A stretch of DNA of 64,000 nt, taken from positions 2,852,001 to 2,916,000 of the forward strand of contig JAUJYN010000017.1 in the NCBI GenBank assembly GCA_030737835.1, in the 5' to 3' direction. The stretch's first letter is position 1; the number at the start of each line of letters is the position of its first letter. The notes under the pieces are model-generated. The model had not been told where the DNA came from, ran no database searches, and worked only from the letters and a program-made list of their open reading frames with translations. The translations under genes and the position numbers were made by a program. Shown here piece by piece: positions 25,255 through 36,663 of the stretch. Source of the stretch: Acorus gramineus. Lineage: Eukaryota > Streptophyta > Magnoliopsida > Acorales > Acoraceae.

Positions 25255-25585
25255 GTTTTGTAGGGGCAGATGTATTGCAGACCTGCATTTTAATTCGGGT
25301 ATTATAGTTTAGACAGTTTGTACTTCAGGTTGGGCATCTTGTATTTTGCCGTCTTGACTCAACCGGGCAGTGTTAAGTGCCCGACTCGACCTGGTCGGGC
25401 AATATCATTTGCCTGACCTGACCTGACGGGGAAGATGGGCCCTTTTAACCGGTAGGGGAATTTGGACCCATGGACTTTCTCAACCTGGATCTCCTTTTAA
25501 TTATCATGGGCTAATCCACATTTAATTATCGTACTTATGCAATCTTATTTCTTATTCCATTTTGTGATAAATTCGATCTCCTACA

Positions 25586-26733
25586 ATACTATTAGAAAAA
25601 CAAGGATTTGATCTTGATCATATCAACATTCCTTCTATCTATTATACTAACAAAACATGTTTCAACTGTTTCACACTAATAATTTTTTAAAGATATATTG
25701 AATTAAAGGTGGTGATCATGCCACGTCATTATATTTTTTTGTTAGTATTATTTATTATTAGGTTTAAGTTGAGAAAATCATGAACAATATATATAGATTT
25801 TAAATACTAGAACAACATATCCAAATCCATCAAATCTCATTCAATTCTGAAAATATAATGGATTATTTTTTAGCTGTAACTTACTCATAATCATTTTATA
25901 ATATATTTTTAGAATATTTTTTAATAATTTTATATTACATCTTAAAAGATATTATTGTTTATATTTAATTATAGGGTATTCAAAATATTAAGAATATTTG
26001 ATATATCATTTTTTTTAAAGCACATAACTAATATGAATGTAATCCCTGATTTTAGATATCATAATTGATCATTATCTATCTATCTATCATACTAAGCAAA
26101 AGTTTAGAATATGTGATACAACCCGAACCAAATATGAAGTTGGAGAAACTTGTACCAAACCAAACCCAACCCAACCCAACCTGGCCATCGATTTTGAGAA
26201 GCTCAACTTGAACCCAACCCGTCGGGTTTTGTTGAGGTTCAGGTTGGCTTCGGGTTTGATTAGAGTTTGGTTACGATTAGGGGTTGGGTTCGGGTTTGAC
26301 TTGAAAAATGTATTATTTTAAACAATCAAAGCTTTACAAAAGTCAATTATATGCACAATCAAAATGAAAAAAAAGATGAAAATGAGGAACATCTTTATTT
26401 AGAAAATAAATATATAAAAATTACAGAAGTGAAAGTTCTACATAAAAATAAATTGTACAATTCAAAATTTATCATACACATTAAAAAAATATAATTTTAC
26501 TTAGAACATTTTACAAATTTAGGTTCGGGTTGGTTCAGTTTATTTGAAAACTTAACCCAAACCCAATCCAAATTATGTTCAGGTTGCTAAGATTGGAACC
26601 CGAACGTTAAAATCCCAACCCAAACCTGCTCAAATTTTGGGTTGGGTTGGGTTCAACCCGTCCAAGTTGCACCCCTAATTCTAAAAGATTTATTTAAGTT
26701 GAACATAAACTTTATATTTTATCTATTTGAGCA
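25586..26733. other. AT-rich block between elements B and A
   Basis: About 1.15 kb holds no gene. Two similar starts, TCTATCTATTATACTAA (25634) and TCTATCTATCTATCATACTAA (26075), look like 5' ends of plant Helitrons. A block rich in CCAAACCCAACC and GGGTTGGGTT lies at 26138-26690. The block ends where the truncated 5' LTR of element A starts. Base composition differs sharply from the GC-rich LTRs on both sides. Confidence 0.5.
26138..26690. repeat. Degenerate fold-back repeat rich in CCCAACC/GGGTTGG
   Basis: The left arm (about 26138-26185) is rich in CCAAACCCAACCC and the right arm (about 26630-26675) in GGGTTGGGTTGGG, with an AT-rich centre. The right edge, GTTGCACCCCTAA, resembles the terminal TTAGGGGTGCAAC of hAT-type plant MITEs. 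I could not find a matching left terminus or an 8 bp duplication, so the type is uncertain. Confidence 0.35.
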
Positions 26734-27371
26734 ATAATCAGGTTAGAGGCCTGGTTGGATGACCTTACTCCTTGCGAACGAGCAGAAGAGACATGACCAG
26801 GCAAGAGGTCTGGTCGGACACATTTGAAGATGTAACAGACTATCTTTCACCTCGCAGACACATTTGAAGATCTAACAGACGAACGAACAGGCTGAAGGGC
26901 CACGAGTAGAGCCAAAGAAACAGTCCACAAATGCTTGTAACTGTCAGTCAGATAATTAGGGCCCATTAATTGCGCAACGTGAATAATTAGTGGGCACGAC
27001 GAGCCTCATTAACACGTGGGGGTTTCCACCAAAGTCGCCCACTAAGTGTTTAATGGAGAGACGGTTATAACAGTCAAAGGATAGTGGAAGCGGCAATTTA
27101 GCCGTGGTGGCTCTATAAAGTGGAAAGTAACTCAAACAGCTAATGTATCGGAAAAAAAAAAACCAGATTTACTACTTGGATGCCACAAAAATTTAAGTGA
27201 GTTTTGTATTGAATCCCCGACTGATACATCTCTTCGGAGGGCCTTTGGCTGGCACCACACAGATGTCCCCCTTGATTTCTTTGAGTGCAGGATCCATTCT
27301 CATTTGGGTCCAAGTTCGTGAAGGAAGGCTCCGAAGGTCAATAGTTTAATTGAAGGGGAAAATATTATCCA
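26734..27371 (+). mobile_element. Truncated 5' LTR of element A
   Basis: It matches 46009-46025 plus 48650-49250 of the 3' LTR from the 'atcaggttagagg' motif onward, including 'cccattaattgcgcaacg' and 'ttcggagggcctttggctgg'. The first 200 bp or so of the LTR, seen at 45807-46008, are absent here and replaced by the AT-rich block. The edge is followed by a TTGGCACAGTCTGTGGG stretch that resembles a TGGCGCC-type primer site. Confidence 0.65.
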
Positions 27372-27411
27372 TAGTTTGGCACAGTCTGTGGGACACTGAA
27401 ACAAAAAGTCA

Positions 27412-28863
27412 GTGTTCGCAATGTTTGATACAAACAATAGCGAAGGCAACTCAGGGAGGAGGCACGACCGGGACACCCTCCCATCAAATGCGGGTGTGGA
27501 CGATTCGCCTTTGACCCTGGCTAGCCAAGTTCAGGATATCAGGCGAATGGTGGAATCCGCACAAGATACTCTTTTCGTTCGCCTTCAAGGCTTGATGCAG
27601 CAGATGCTCGATGCTTCGATGCAGGAGTTCGATGCGAACGTGCATCAACAGCAGCCTAACCCAGAGATCGAACCACCACCGGTTCCTGCGCAACCGAATC
27701 CACCGGTTCCTGTGCAACCAAATCAACCGAATCTTGCGCAACCGAATCCGCTAGCCCAGCACGCTACTACTCCCGATTCAGAAGGAAGCACTTCCTCCTT
27801 GAATCGGAGACAACGATCCCACTGATGTTCTAGTTCACCTCGAGCTAGCCGACGGGATGCAGTGGAATAGGATCGCGACCGCCCTCCATGCTAAGAGCAA
27901 TCCCACTGGCTGGACAAGCCCGTCACACCTTGCGATCTGAGGTACGACAGGCCCTCAATCATGGGATGGTCGAGCACGCATTGCACGGTTTCACTACCCC
28001 GTTCTGTGCTACGATATTCAGGGAATGACTTTCGCGGAAGTTTGTTAAACCAAAATTCAACCTGTATAACGGCACGACAGATCCCTACGATCATATCTTG
28101 GCATTTCGTCATTCTATGGCGTTGTACAAGCTCTACAATGGGTTAATGTGCCGTCTCTTCCCCTCCAGTCTGGAAGGGGCCGCACTGACCTTATTCCATC
28201 TGCTTCCACCCGCAACAATCCACACCTTTGAGGAGCTCGGCACCATGTTGTCCGAGCACTTCATCTACAACAGGCGGAGGAAGAAGGATCTTGGGGATGT
28301 GATGAATCCAGATGCAGCAGGGCGAAACGATTCATCAGTATGTCGATCGTTTCCGCTTTCTGAAGTTCGAAGTAGAAGATTGCAACGACGATGCTGCAAT
28401 CATGGCTTTCTGGAATGGCTTGCTAGCCGGGAATGGTCTCAAGGAGTCTCTCATCAAGCGCACTCCTTCCGACTTGCGCTATTTGATGGGGCGTGCTGAA
28501 AAGTATGCCAAGGTGGAGGAGTCCAAGCTCCTCAAGCAGGCGGTGGCTGCGACCCAGTCTTCACCAATGGACGCCACCCCTACACCAATGACAAAACGCC
28601 CGTCAGATCCTCGTCAGAAGGACTGACCGGGCGAGAAGGATAGGAAGCTAGGTGCCTTAACTGATGAGGTGCGAGAGGGATGGGAGACATTCTTCAAAAT
28701 CCCTCCATCCCAGATCCTGTCCAAGATTCAGGGGCAACCGTGGTTCAAATGGCCTGAACACATGAAGAGCGACGAGGCAAAGCGGGATCAAACTCTCTGC
28801 TGCGATTACCACAAGAGCGTGGGACACACCACCGATCGGTGCCGCACCCTCTGGGATTTCTAG
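27412..28863 (+). pseudogene. Element A gag (fossil)
   Basis: It starts about 40 bp after the LTR. The N-terminal part (27412-27825) carries a proline- and glutamine-rich linker with P-V-P-x-Q-P-N repeats. The core follows (QYVDRFRFLKFE at about 28336, then AAIMAFWNGLL). The C-terminal part has a CDYHKSVGHTTDRC zinc-knuckle-like motif at about 28800-28842. This is the Gag of plant Tat-lineage elements, which builds the virus-like particle. It is broken in a few places. Confidence 0.75.
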
Positions 28864-29039
28864 AAGAACATGTTTGCAAGGGGCACCTGAAGGAGTATGT
28901 TCCCACCGAGAAGCCCCAGGCTGCCAACGAGCACCATGTGACAAATGTTGACCCAATACTTCGGCGGGAATCGATGTCATTTTTGGGGGTGAGCTGCACT
29001 TCACCAAATGGAAGTCCGCCTGAAAAGACTCAAAGAAGA

Positions 29040-29640
29040 TGAAGATGATGCAGATAGACCAGGAACCGAAGTTGGTCACAAAGAAAGCGAGAAGTGGTGA
29101 CGAGGGAGTCATCACGTTCTTCGATGTCGACCTGGAGGGAGTCCAGGCGCCACACTCAGATGCACTGGTAATTACTATGCGCATCTCTAATTTTGACGTT
29201 AAAAGGATCCTTGTCAGTACAGGAAGCTCGGCCGATATCCTCTTCATGCAACCCTTCCTTCGGATGTGGCTAAAGACAGATGACCTCATCCCGACTAAAG
29301 ATCCATTAGTCACCTTCAACGGAGCATGAGTTGTCCAACGGAACACGTCACGATGGCGGTCCAAGCAGGAAACCAAACTGCCATGACAGAGTTTAACATC
29401 ATGGGCCTCCCATCTCTATACAACGCCATCATCGGGCGCACGTGGTTGGCAGTGATGAAGGCAATCCCTTCCACCTATCACCAGCGTCTCCGTTTTCCTA
29501 CAGCCGAGGGGATAATGGAGATCTGAGGGTATCTGGTGGCCGCAAGGTGATGCTATATGGCGGCGTTGGCAAAAAAGTTGACCGTGCTCGAAGAACTGCC
29601 CGAGGAGGGAGAAATCCATCCTAAAAGGCAGCAATTACTC
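29040..29640 (+). pseudogene. Element A protease region (fossil)
   Basis: The region carries the retropepsin-like pattern GSSADILFMQPFL (about 29223-29260) followed by NIMGLPSLYNAIIGRTWL (about 29395-29450). The same two motifs flank the protease of element B on the other strand. A few hundred bases of pol follow before the solo LTR at 29790. The gene is broken. Confidence 0.7.
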
Positions 29641-29789
29641 CAGGACCCAGTCAAGGCGGATGAGAGATGACCCGGTCCCAAAGACAGGGTTCTTGAGGAT
29701 GTGGAGCAGGTCCCCACAGACCCATTTGACCACGAGAAATTTTTTCTCTTCGGGAGTTTACTTTCACCTGAAGAAAGGAGGGCGATACT

Positions 29790-32700
29790 TGTTGTGCTTG
29801 TGTCATTTGGAGCGCTGTTTGAAAATTTGGGTACATAATTTTTTTTCCCTAAGTTATGTATTCCCAATTTGGTATTTGGATTTGATTTTGTTAAAATCCA
29901 AGATGATGAGGTTTAATTATGATTTTATTATGAGATGTCCAGTTTTGAGTTAGCTTTCACACAGAAGTAGAATTAGATCAACTGGATTCTTGTAGTAAAA
30001 GTTATGGGTATTTTTCCAAGTATACCCCGGGGATGGAAATTCTGGCAGCAGCCCTGCTCGATGTTTAGCTCTAATTTCGGAATAGCTGGAGGGATTATCT
30101 GATCTTGCCATGAACATGAAAGTTGTAGATAATCTTCTTAGCTTTCCATCGGTCTTGGAATCGTGCAATTCGGAGCTGTATCGAGGAAGTTATGGCTGTT
30201 CCAGTGAAGCTTGCGCAGAATTTCTAGTCGAAGGGCGACTAGGTAATTTCTCCTTAAGATATTTTGATAAATATCTTTCTTCCTCTCTCTCTCTTCCCCT
30301 CTCACTCTCTCGTCTGCGAGCACCATCTGGTCCCTCTCTTTCTCTCTTTTCTTTTCCCCCAAGTGTTTGTATTAAAGTCTAAATGAGAAGATGAGAAGGA
30401 GGTGGTGGAGGAAGAAGAGGTTTGTGCTTGTGTGTTGTTGATTGTTTGTTCTCCCCTCTCTCAAGTCCCCTTTTTCATGATCCCCCCCCCTGTTTTGCTG
30501 CTGAAGAGGAGGCTGAGGAGAGGCTAGAGGCGGTGGTGGTGGTTGAGGTGGTCGCGGGTGCGTCGAGGGCCCCCGAACCTCCCCCTTTTGTTCCCCCTCC
30601 AAGGTGAGCTCCTCCCCTCCTTTTCTTCATATTTTTGGCTTAAGGGGATGTTGGGAAGGTCATGCATGTTGGGTAGATGTGTTAGGGTGTGTGTGAGGGG
30701 TTGGGGTGGGTGAAAATGTGGTTAGAATGGGCTGGGCGCGTGCTGGGCGTCGTCTGCGCGCGTGCGCGCGCAGGCGCGAGTGCAGGCGGGCGCAGGCGGG
30801 CGCTGGCGGGCGCGCAGAGGCGCGCGGGTGCAGGCGCGAGCGGGGGTGCGAGCGAGGGTACGCGCGGGCGCGCGCGGGCGTGCGCGCACGCAGGGCAGGG
30901 CGCCTGGGCGCAGGGCAAGGCGCCTGGGCATGCGCCTGGGCGCGAGGCAGGGCGCCTGGGCTGTGCGCCTGGGCGCGGGGCTGGGGACCAGTGCGCGCGC
31001 GTGCGGGCATGCGCGTGCGTGCGCGTACTGGGGCGTGCGCGGGGGGCGCAGTGCGCGCGGGGGCGCGCTGGGCTGGACGCGTAGTGCGCACAGGCGCGCG
31101 CGAGCGTGCGCGTGCGTGCGGCAGCGCGTCTGGGCGCGCGGGCAGGCGCGCGGCAGTGCGCTGATGGTGCTGGGGTGTGTGCGTGCGTGCGCATTCGTGC
31201 GTGCGCGTGCGGGGGGCCATGCGTATGGCTGCCCGGTGGTTCGGGAGTGAGTCGGGGTGCTCGGACTCGCGTGCGTACGGGCCGTATGTACGCTTGTCCG
31301 AGTGTTGGGTATTTTAGTGTATTTTTGTATATATTTGTGTATTTTACTCACCAAGTTGATTACCCTGTCTTGCAGATCTTGACGGACGGTCACGCGACGA
31401 CCCGGGTATTGGTGAGTGGTACAATCCAACCCAGTAGGGAGGCGCTATATGCACTTGGGCGTATACCGTCCTCCCCTGGGGCACCATGGTTAATATTAAC
31501 TTGTGTAACATGTAATCCATGCAAGCATGATAAATATGTAGTATGCATGCTACCCTAGACTTTGTATGTTAGGGACTTGCACCCTTAGGATATGTGTAAG
31601 AGCCATGCATCCTGTCACCCTGTTCTCATGCTAGGAAGCCTCGACCTATGCATGTGTCCTACTAGTTTAATTTATTAAATTAAATGTGAACTTATAGTAT
31701 TTTAAGCATGCCTTAGGGAATATTAAGGGGCCTTGCGAGGTCAACATTGAGACCCGGGCTAGGGTACTCCGTGTTCCTTGTTTGGTTGTCGGGATGTCCT
31801 ATATCGGGACCTCATGGTGCCCTCCCAAGGTTTCTTTTCCCAATAATATTATATATGTTCCCCGCATCTTGGTTATGCGCCCTGGAGGAATTCTGAAGAA
31901 TTCATGACACCAGTAGAGTCTCCCTTCTCTGGATTAAAGGGCCTTGTGAAGTCAGCGTTGAGACCCGGGCTAGGGTACTCCGTGTTCCTTGTTTGGTTGT
32001 CGGGATATCCTATATCGGGACCTCATGGTGCCTTCTCAGGGTTTCTTTTTCCAGTTAAGGAATACCGCGGATCCGAGTGGATCATATGCGTATGGATAGG
32101 CTGTTTCTGTTCCCTTCGTTGGATCCGTGTAGAGACTGCCCCAGCGTTAGAAAGGCCGTCCCGTCAGAGGGCTCCCATCAGTAGGTACCTCCTGATTTTG
32201 GATTCGGACTGTGCTGAATGTGGGAGTGGCCAAGCGGCCTACAGAGTGGAGGAGAGACTATCGGTGGACCAAGGGTGATTAACAGCCTAGTCAGTCCCAA
32301 TATCCTATGTCACCATATTAAGGGGTGAGGGTGAGGGTGTGGTGGGTTGGCGATGTAGCGACCCACTGGTTTGTGTAGTTGTGGACCAAGGGTGATTAAC
32401 AGCCTAGTCAGTCCCAATATCCTATGTCACCTATTGAGGGGTGAGGGTGAGGGTGTGGTGGGTCGGCGATGTAGCGACCCACTGGATTGTGTAGTTCCTG
32501 CCACTTTGAGGCTTGAATAATAAATTGTGGTTAATATGAATTGTGATGCATGGGTTGTGCTATTCATTGAGCGTGTGGCTCACCCCTCGCATATATATTT
32601 TTCTCCAGTGTTATCTGAGTCGGATCAGGAGGAGGAGCTCCCCGAGGGACCTCAGCAGTAGCGGTGCAGCGCCACATTTCCGCGAGTGTTAGAGGCTATC

Positions 32701-33008
32701 AGCATCCCTTTTTTATTTGTATGTATTATATTCCGTGCTTGGGCACGCGGTTGTATTATATTTGGATGTCATTGTATATATATTGGCTCTCACAGGACAG
32801 TTGATTATGTATCGAGTCTGTAATATGTTTTGAATTACAGATTCAGTCTTTTAGCTTCCGCTATTCGTGTGTATATCATGTCAACCCCTTTGTTGTCTGT
32901 GTAGCCATTTTGGATGTTGTTAGAGTATGTTATTGACTTCCTGTATTGACTGCTGATATCATATATACACTTGCCACGTCCCAGGGACGGCCGCCCCGGG
33001 GCGTGACA
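29790..33008 (+). mobile_element. Solo Tekay-like LTR, TSD ATACT
   Basis: A 3.22 kb LTR runs from TGTTGTGCTTGTG to ...GGGGCGTGACA, with a perfect ATACT duplication (29785-29789 and 33009-33013). U3 is type II with the AGATATTT/AAATATCT hairpin (30257-30276). There is a 5' splice-like site at 30604, a CpG-rich island (about 30735-31300), TTGCAG ending 31375, a 36 nt block and GTGAGT at 31412. The later modules include a duplicated 'ggtgggt(t/c)ggcgatgtagcgaccca' block at 32280-32500. From the microexon block onward it resembles the type I copy at 839-3659 rather than its U3 relatives. It splits the pol of element A. Confidence 0.93.
31376..31411 (+). other. Microexon-like block in LTR 29790-33008
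   Basis: This is a 36 nt block between TGTCTTGCAG and GTGAGTGG. It begins ATCTTGACGGACGGTC and is the version also seen at 2193-2228 and 54081-54116. Splicing is inferred. Confidence 0.5.
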
Positions 33009-33013
33009 ATACT

Positions 33014-36000
33014 CGACCTCCTTGTCAAAAACAAGGACGTCTTTGCCTGGGAACCTCAAGATATGCCGGGAATCGATCCCGAAGTGGCAAACCACTGGCT
33101 GTTCATCTCACCAACCATTCGCCCAGTCTGACAGAAACAGCGATGAATGGCCTCAATGCACGCAGAAGTAGTATGGGACGAGGTGAACAAATTCTTGGCT
33201 GCTGGATTCATTCGCGAGGTGTGACATCCGGATTGGCTGGCCAACACTGTGGTCGTTCCAAAGAAGAACAAGAAGTGGCGGTTTGCGTGGATTTCACCGA
33301 CCTGAACAGCGCATGTCCGAAGGACAGCTTCCCACTTCTGAAGATCTATCAGCTGGTGGACTACTCATCGAGTAATGAACTAATGAGTTCTATGGATGAT
33401 TATTCAGGCTACCACCAAATCCAGTTGTACGAGCCCGACGAGGAGAAAACCGCATTCATAACCCCTACCGGCATCTACTGTTACAAAGTAATGCCGTTTG
33501 GGTTAAAAAATGCCGGGGTCACTTATCAAAGGCTGGTGACTAAGGTATTCCAGCATCAGATCAGTAAGACCGTGAAGGTCTACATCGACGACATGATGGT
33601 CAAAAGCGGGCGCAGAATTGACCTCTGACCCACTTGGAGGAAGTCTTCGTTGTGCTGTGAAAATACTGCCTCAAACTTAATGCAACGAAGTGCTCCTTCA
33701 AAGTCACCTCGGAAAAGTTTCTGAGGTACTTGACGACGCAGCGAGGAATCGAAGCATACCCTGATCAGATCAAGGTGATTATGGAGATGGAACCTCCGTG
33801 AAACAAGAATGAGGTGTAGAAGCTGACTGGAAGGTTGGCTGCTCTTAACCGGTTCATCTGCAGAGCCACCGATCATTGCTAGCCATTCTTCCTACTGCTG
33901 TGAAAGGCCAGAGCATCGAGTGGATGACAGAATGCCAGAAGGCGTTTTAGGAAATCTAAACATACCTCAGGACGCCTCCCCTCCTGGTATGCCCTTCCCC
34001 TGATGATATCCTACTTCTTTATATTGCGGCATCCGAGCATGCTAATAGTGCCGCACTGCTGAAAGACATGGACCGGGGGCAAAGGGCAATTTACTATGCA
34101 AGTAAGGCGCTAAATGGGGCAGAAACTAGGTATTCTCACATCGAAAAACTCGTGTTTGCCTTGCTTGTTTCTGCCCGAAAGCTGCACCATTACTTTCAAG
34201 CCCATTCGATCCAAGTCATCACCGACTTACCTCTCAAGGCAGTATTGCGGAAGGCGGACGTCACTGGATGATTGCTGAAATGGGCAGTGGAACTATCAAC
34301 CTTTGATATCCACTATAAACCCCAAAATGTGATCAAAGGGCAGGTGGTTGCAGGCATCATCGCCGATCTCACATCTGCAGAGCAACAAATTTGCACTCTC
34401 TGACTTTAGACCAATTTCTTGGACACTCCATGTCGATGGGGCATCCAATCGAAGAGGGTCAGGAGCAGGGTTGATCTTGCAAAGTGAAGATGAATTTCTA
34501 TTCAAGCATGCAATCAAACTTGGGTTCAAGGCCTCTAATAACGAAGCCGAATATGAGGCCCTGATCGCGGGTTTAGAGTTCGCTGTAGATCTCGCCTTGC
34601 AGAAATTGCTGATCTACAGCGATTCTCAGCTCGTGGTATGCTAGAGCACTAGAGAGTATCTGACCAAAGATGAGCGCATGGCTACCTATCAGAGCTTTGC
34701 GCGTACTCTGCTGTCACAAATCGGTGATTCGAAGATCCACTCGATCGATCGTGAGCAGAACACTCAAGCTGATGCCTTGGCAAATTTGGCTAGTGCTCTT
34801 GAAGGAGAACCATCCCGTGAAATTTAGGTCGAGTTTCTAGGGGAACCAAGCATCGCTCGCCTCGAACAGATCAATGCGATAGACTCGAGACCCCGAGAAG
34901 CGACTTGGATGGATCCCATCCTGTCCTATCTGAAAGACGATGTCCTCCTGCCAGATAAGGAAGAAGCCAAAAAAATTAAGAATCAATCTGCTCGGTTCAT
35001 GATTTTTTATCAAGGCGTTTTATACAAGTAGAGTTTTAGCGGTCCGCTCCTACGATGCATCACCCTCGAGAAAGCTAAAGAAGTTCTTGAAGAATTGCAT
35101 TTGGTAATATGTGGGAGCCATACGGCTTCGAGGTCTTTGGCTCACTGCGTATTAACAGCCGGATATTTCTGGCCGACCCTCGCCAAAGATTCATTTGATC
35201 TGGTGAGGAAATGTGATAAATGTCAGCGATTTGGCCCGCTGATCCACTGACTTGCTTGGGACTTGAATACTCTTCAAAGTCCCTGGCCATTTGCTCAAAG
35301 GGGGTTCGATATAGTCAGACAAATGCCCATGGTGCCATCTCAGAAGCGGTTCCTCCTGGTCGCCACTGACTACTTCACCAAATGGGTGGAAGCTGTGGCC
35401 CTGGCTAGGATTCGAGATGTCGAGGTGTGAAGTTTCCTTTGGAAGGAGATTGTGTGTAGGTTCGGGGTGCCGAACACTATAATCTCTGACAATGGAACGC
35501 AGTTCAACAATGCCACAATGAGGGAATTATTTATGCAAGGAGCTGAGAATAAAGCATCTCTTTTCCTCTCCTCGTTACCGTCAAGGGAATGGTCAAGCAG
35601 AGATCACCAATCGCACCATTCTAGACGGGATCAAGAAGCTACTCCACGCGGCCAAAGGAAACTGAGTGGACGAACTCCCCTCGGTATTATGGGCATACCG
35701 CACTACGGCACAAAGGGCTAGAGGGGAAACTCCATTCTCCTTGGACTTTGGCGTAGAGGCTATGATTCTTATATAGTTCAGAATCCCAACCTTATGGACC
35801 GAGAACTATGAACCCCCACGCAAACGAGAACATTCTCGCGTACGATTTGAAATTAAGGGATGAGCGAAGGGAAGCGGCTGCTATCAGAATGGCAAACTAC
35901 CGAAATCAAATTGCTCGAAACTACAACAAGAGGGTTTCACGATGAAACTTTGGAGTTGGTGACTTGGTCTTTCAAGAGGTATTCCCCGAATCCTGAAAGC

Positions 36001-36082
36001 GATCTGATGGTAAACTCGGACCCTGCTAAGAAGGACCATACAAATTCATTGGGTTGGGTCCTAAAGGAGCTTATTATTTAGA
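33014..36082 (+). pseudogene. Element A pol: RT, RNase H, second RNase H, integrase (fossil)
   Basis: RT motifs are at 33290-33600 (NSACPKDSF, then MPFGLKNAGVTYQ, then VYIDDMMVKS). The first RNase H follows at about 34065-34270 (AIYYASKALNGAETRY). A second, archaeal-type RNase H lies at about 34420-34800 (LHVDGASNRRGSGAG, NNEAEYEALIAGL, YSDSQLVV), which is diagnostic of the Tat lineage. Integrase-like sequence runs from about 35050 to 35760 (CDKCQRF, then FGVPNTIISDNGTQF at about 35460). Transcription would be from the 5' LTR. The region is broken in many places. The gap 36083-36663 after it holds no gene that I recognise. Confidence 0.8.
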
Positions 36083-36663
36083 GCGAATGAATGGAGAGGC
36101 ATTCATCAGACCTCGCAATGTAATGCATTTTAAAAAGTATTACTTTTGAAATAAAAATTTTTTGCTTAGTTCAACTCTATTTGTTTTGTATTTTTTGTGA
36201 ATGAAAGCCCGTTCAAGGTCGCGCATGAACTTGGTGTCGGATAAGCACTCTTTATAAAAGGGGTCGTGAATGAAAAGTACAGGTCGTTGGATGATCACTC
36301 TTCGTGAAAGAGATCGCGCTAGGGACGCCCCATCCATATCGATTGAGCACTCAAATAAAAGGCATAAAAAAGTGGGACGCATAGGTTACACTCACGTGAC
36401 GAGGTCGTTAGGAAGGACAAGCTTTTCCTATGCCCACTAGGTCTCAAAGCGCCAAGGCTCTATGACCAACCTTGGGAGGTCGCAATGAAAGGATAAACAG
36501 AGTTAGCCCACTTAAAATAATTGGCTTAAATTCTGAAAGGGTATATCCCTATTATCCTAAAGAATAGCACTCCAAACACAAGCATTCAAATCATGCAAGA
36601 AAAAGACGAACAGACATGAAAAAGACAAGTCGTTTAGATAAACATTGTTCTTTACAAAAATGT

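Larger units (their letters stand above)
809..25585 (-). mobile_element. Element B: Tat-lineage Ty3/gypsy retrotransposon, minus strand, heavily nested
   Basis: Reading on the minus strand from the right, there is a 5' LTR (21202-25585), a TGGCGCC-type primer-binding site (about 21181-21198), gag (20103-21180 and 16153-16322), protease and RT-RNase H (10202-12613), the end of the internal region with a purine-rich tract (3896-4146), and a remnant of the 3' LTR (809-838 plus 3665-3895). The two LTR pieces share the same edge, ...TCTCCTACA, at 3895 and 25585. At least five Tekay-like LTRs have landed inside it. Integrase is not found, and the element is broken in many places. It is older than every LTR nested in it. 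The left end is fused to unrelated chromovirus sequence at about 808, so only about 260 bp of the 3' LTR survives. Confidence 0.75.
21202..25585 (-). mobile_element. 5' LTR of element B, split by a solo LTR
   Basis: In plus-strand order it runs from TGTGGGGGGTG at 21202 to ...TCTCCTACA at 25585, that is, TG...CA ends on either strand. Without the nested solo LTR (21699-25254) and its duplicated GTTTT it is about 0.83 kb. Its right-hand 265 bp match the 3' LTR remnant at 809-838 plus 3665-3895. The bases after it, ATACT (25586-25590), would be the target duplication, but the partner is lost with the left end of element B. Confidence 0.7.

Noticed and set aside
27412-36082. Element A as a possibly active retrovirus-like element
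   Set aside because: It lacks part of its 5' LTR, is interrupted by four solo LTRs and is broken at many places. No envelope-like gene is visible.
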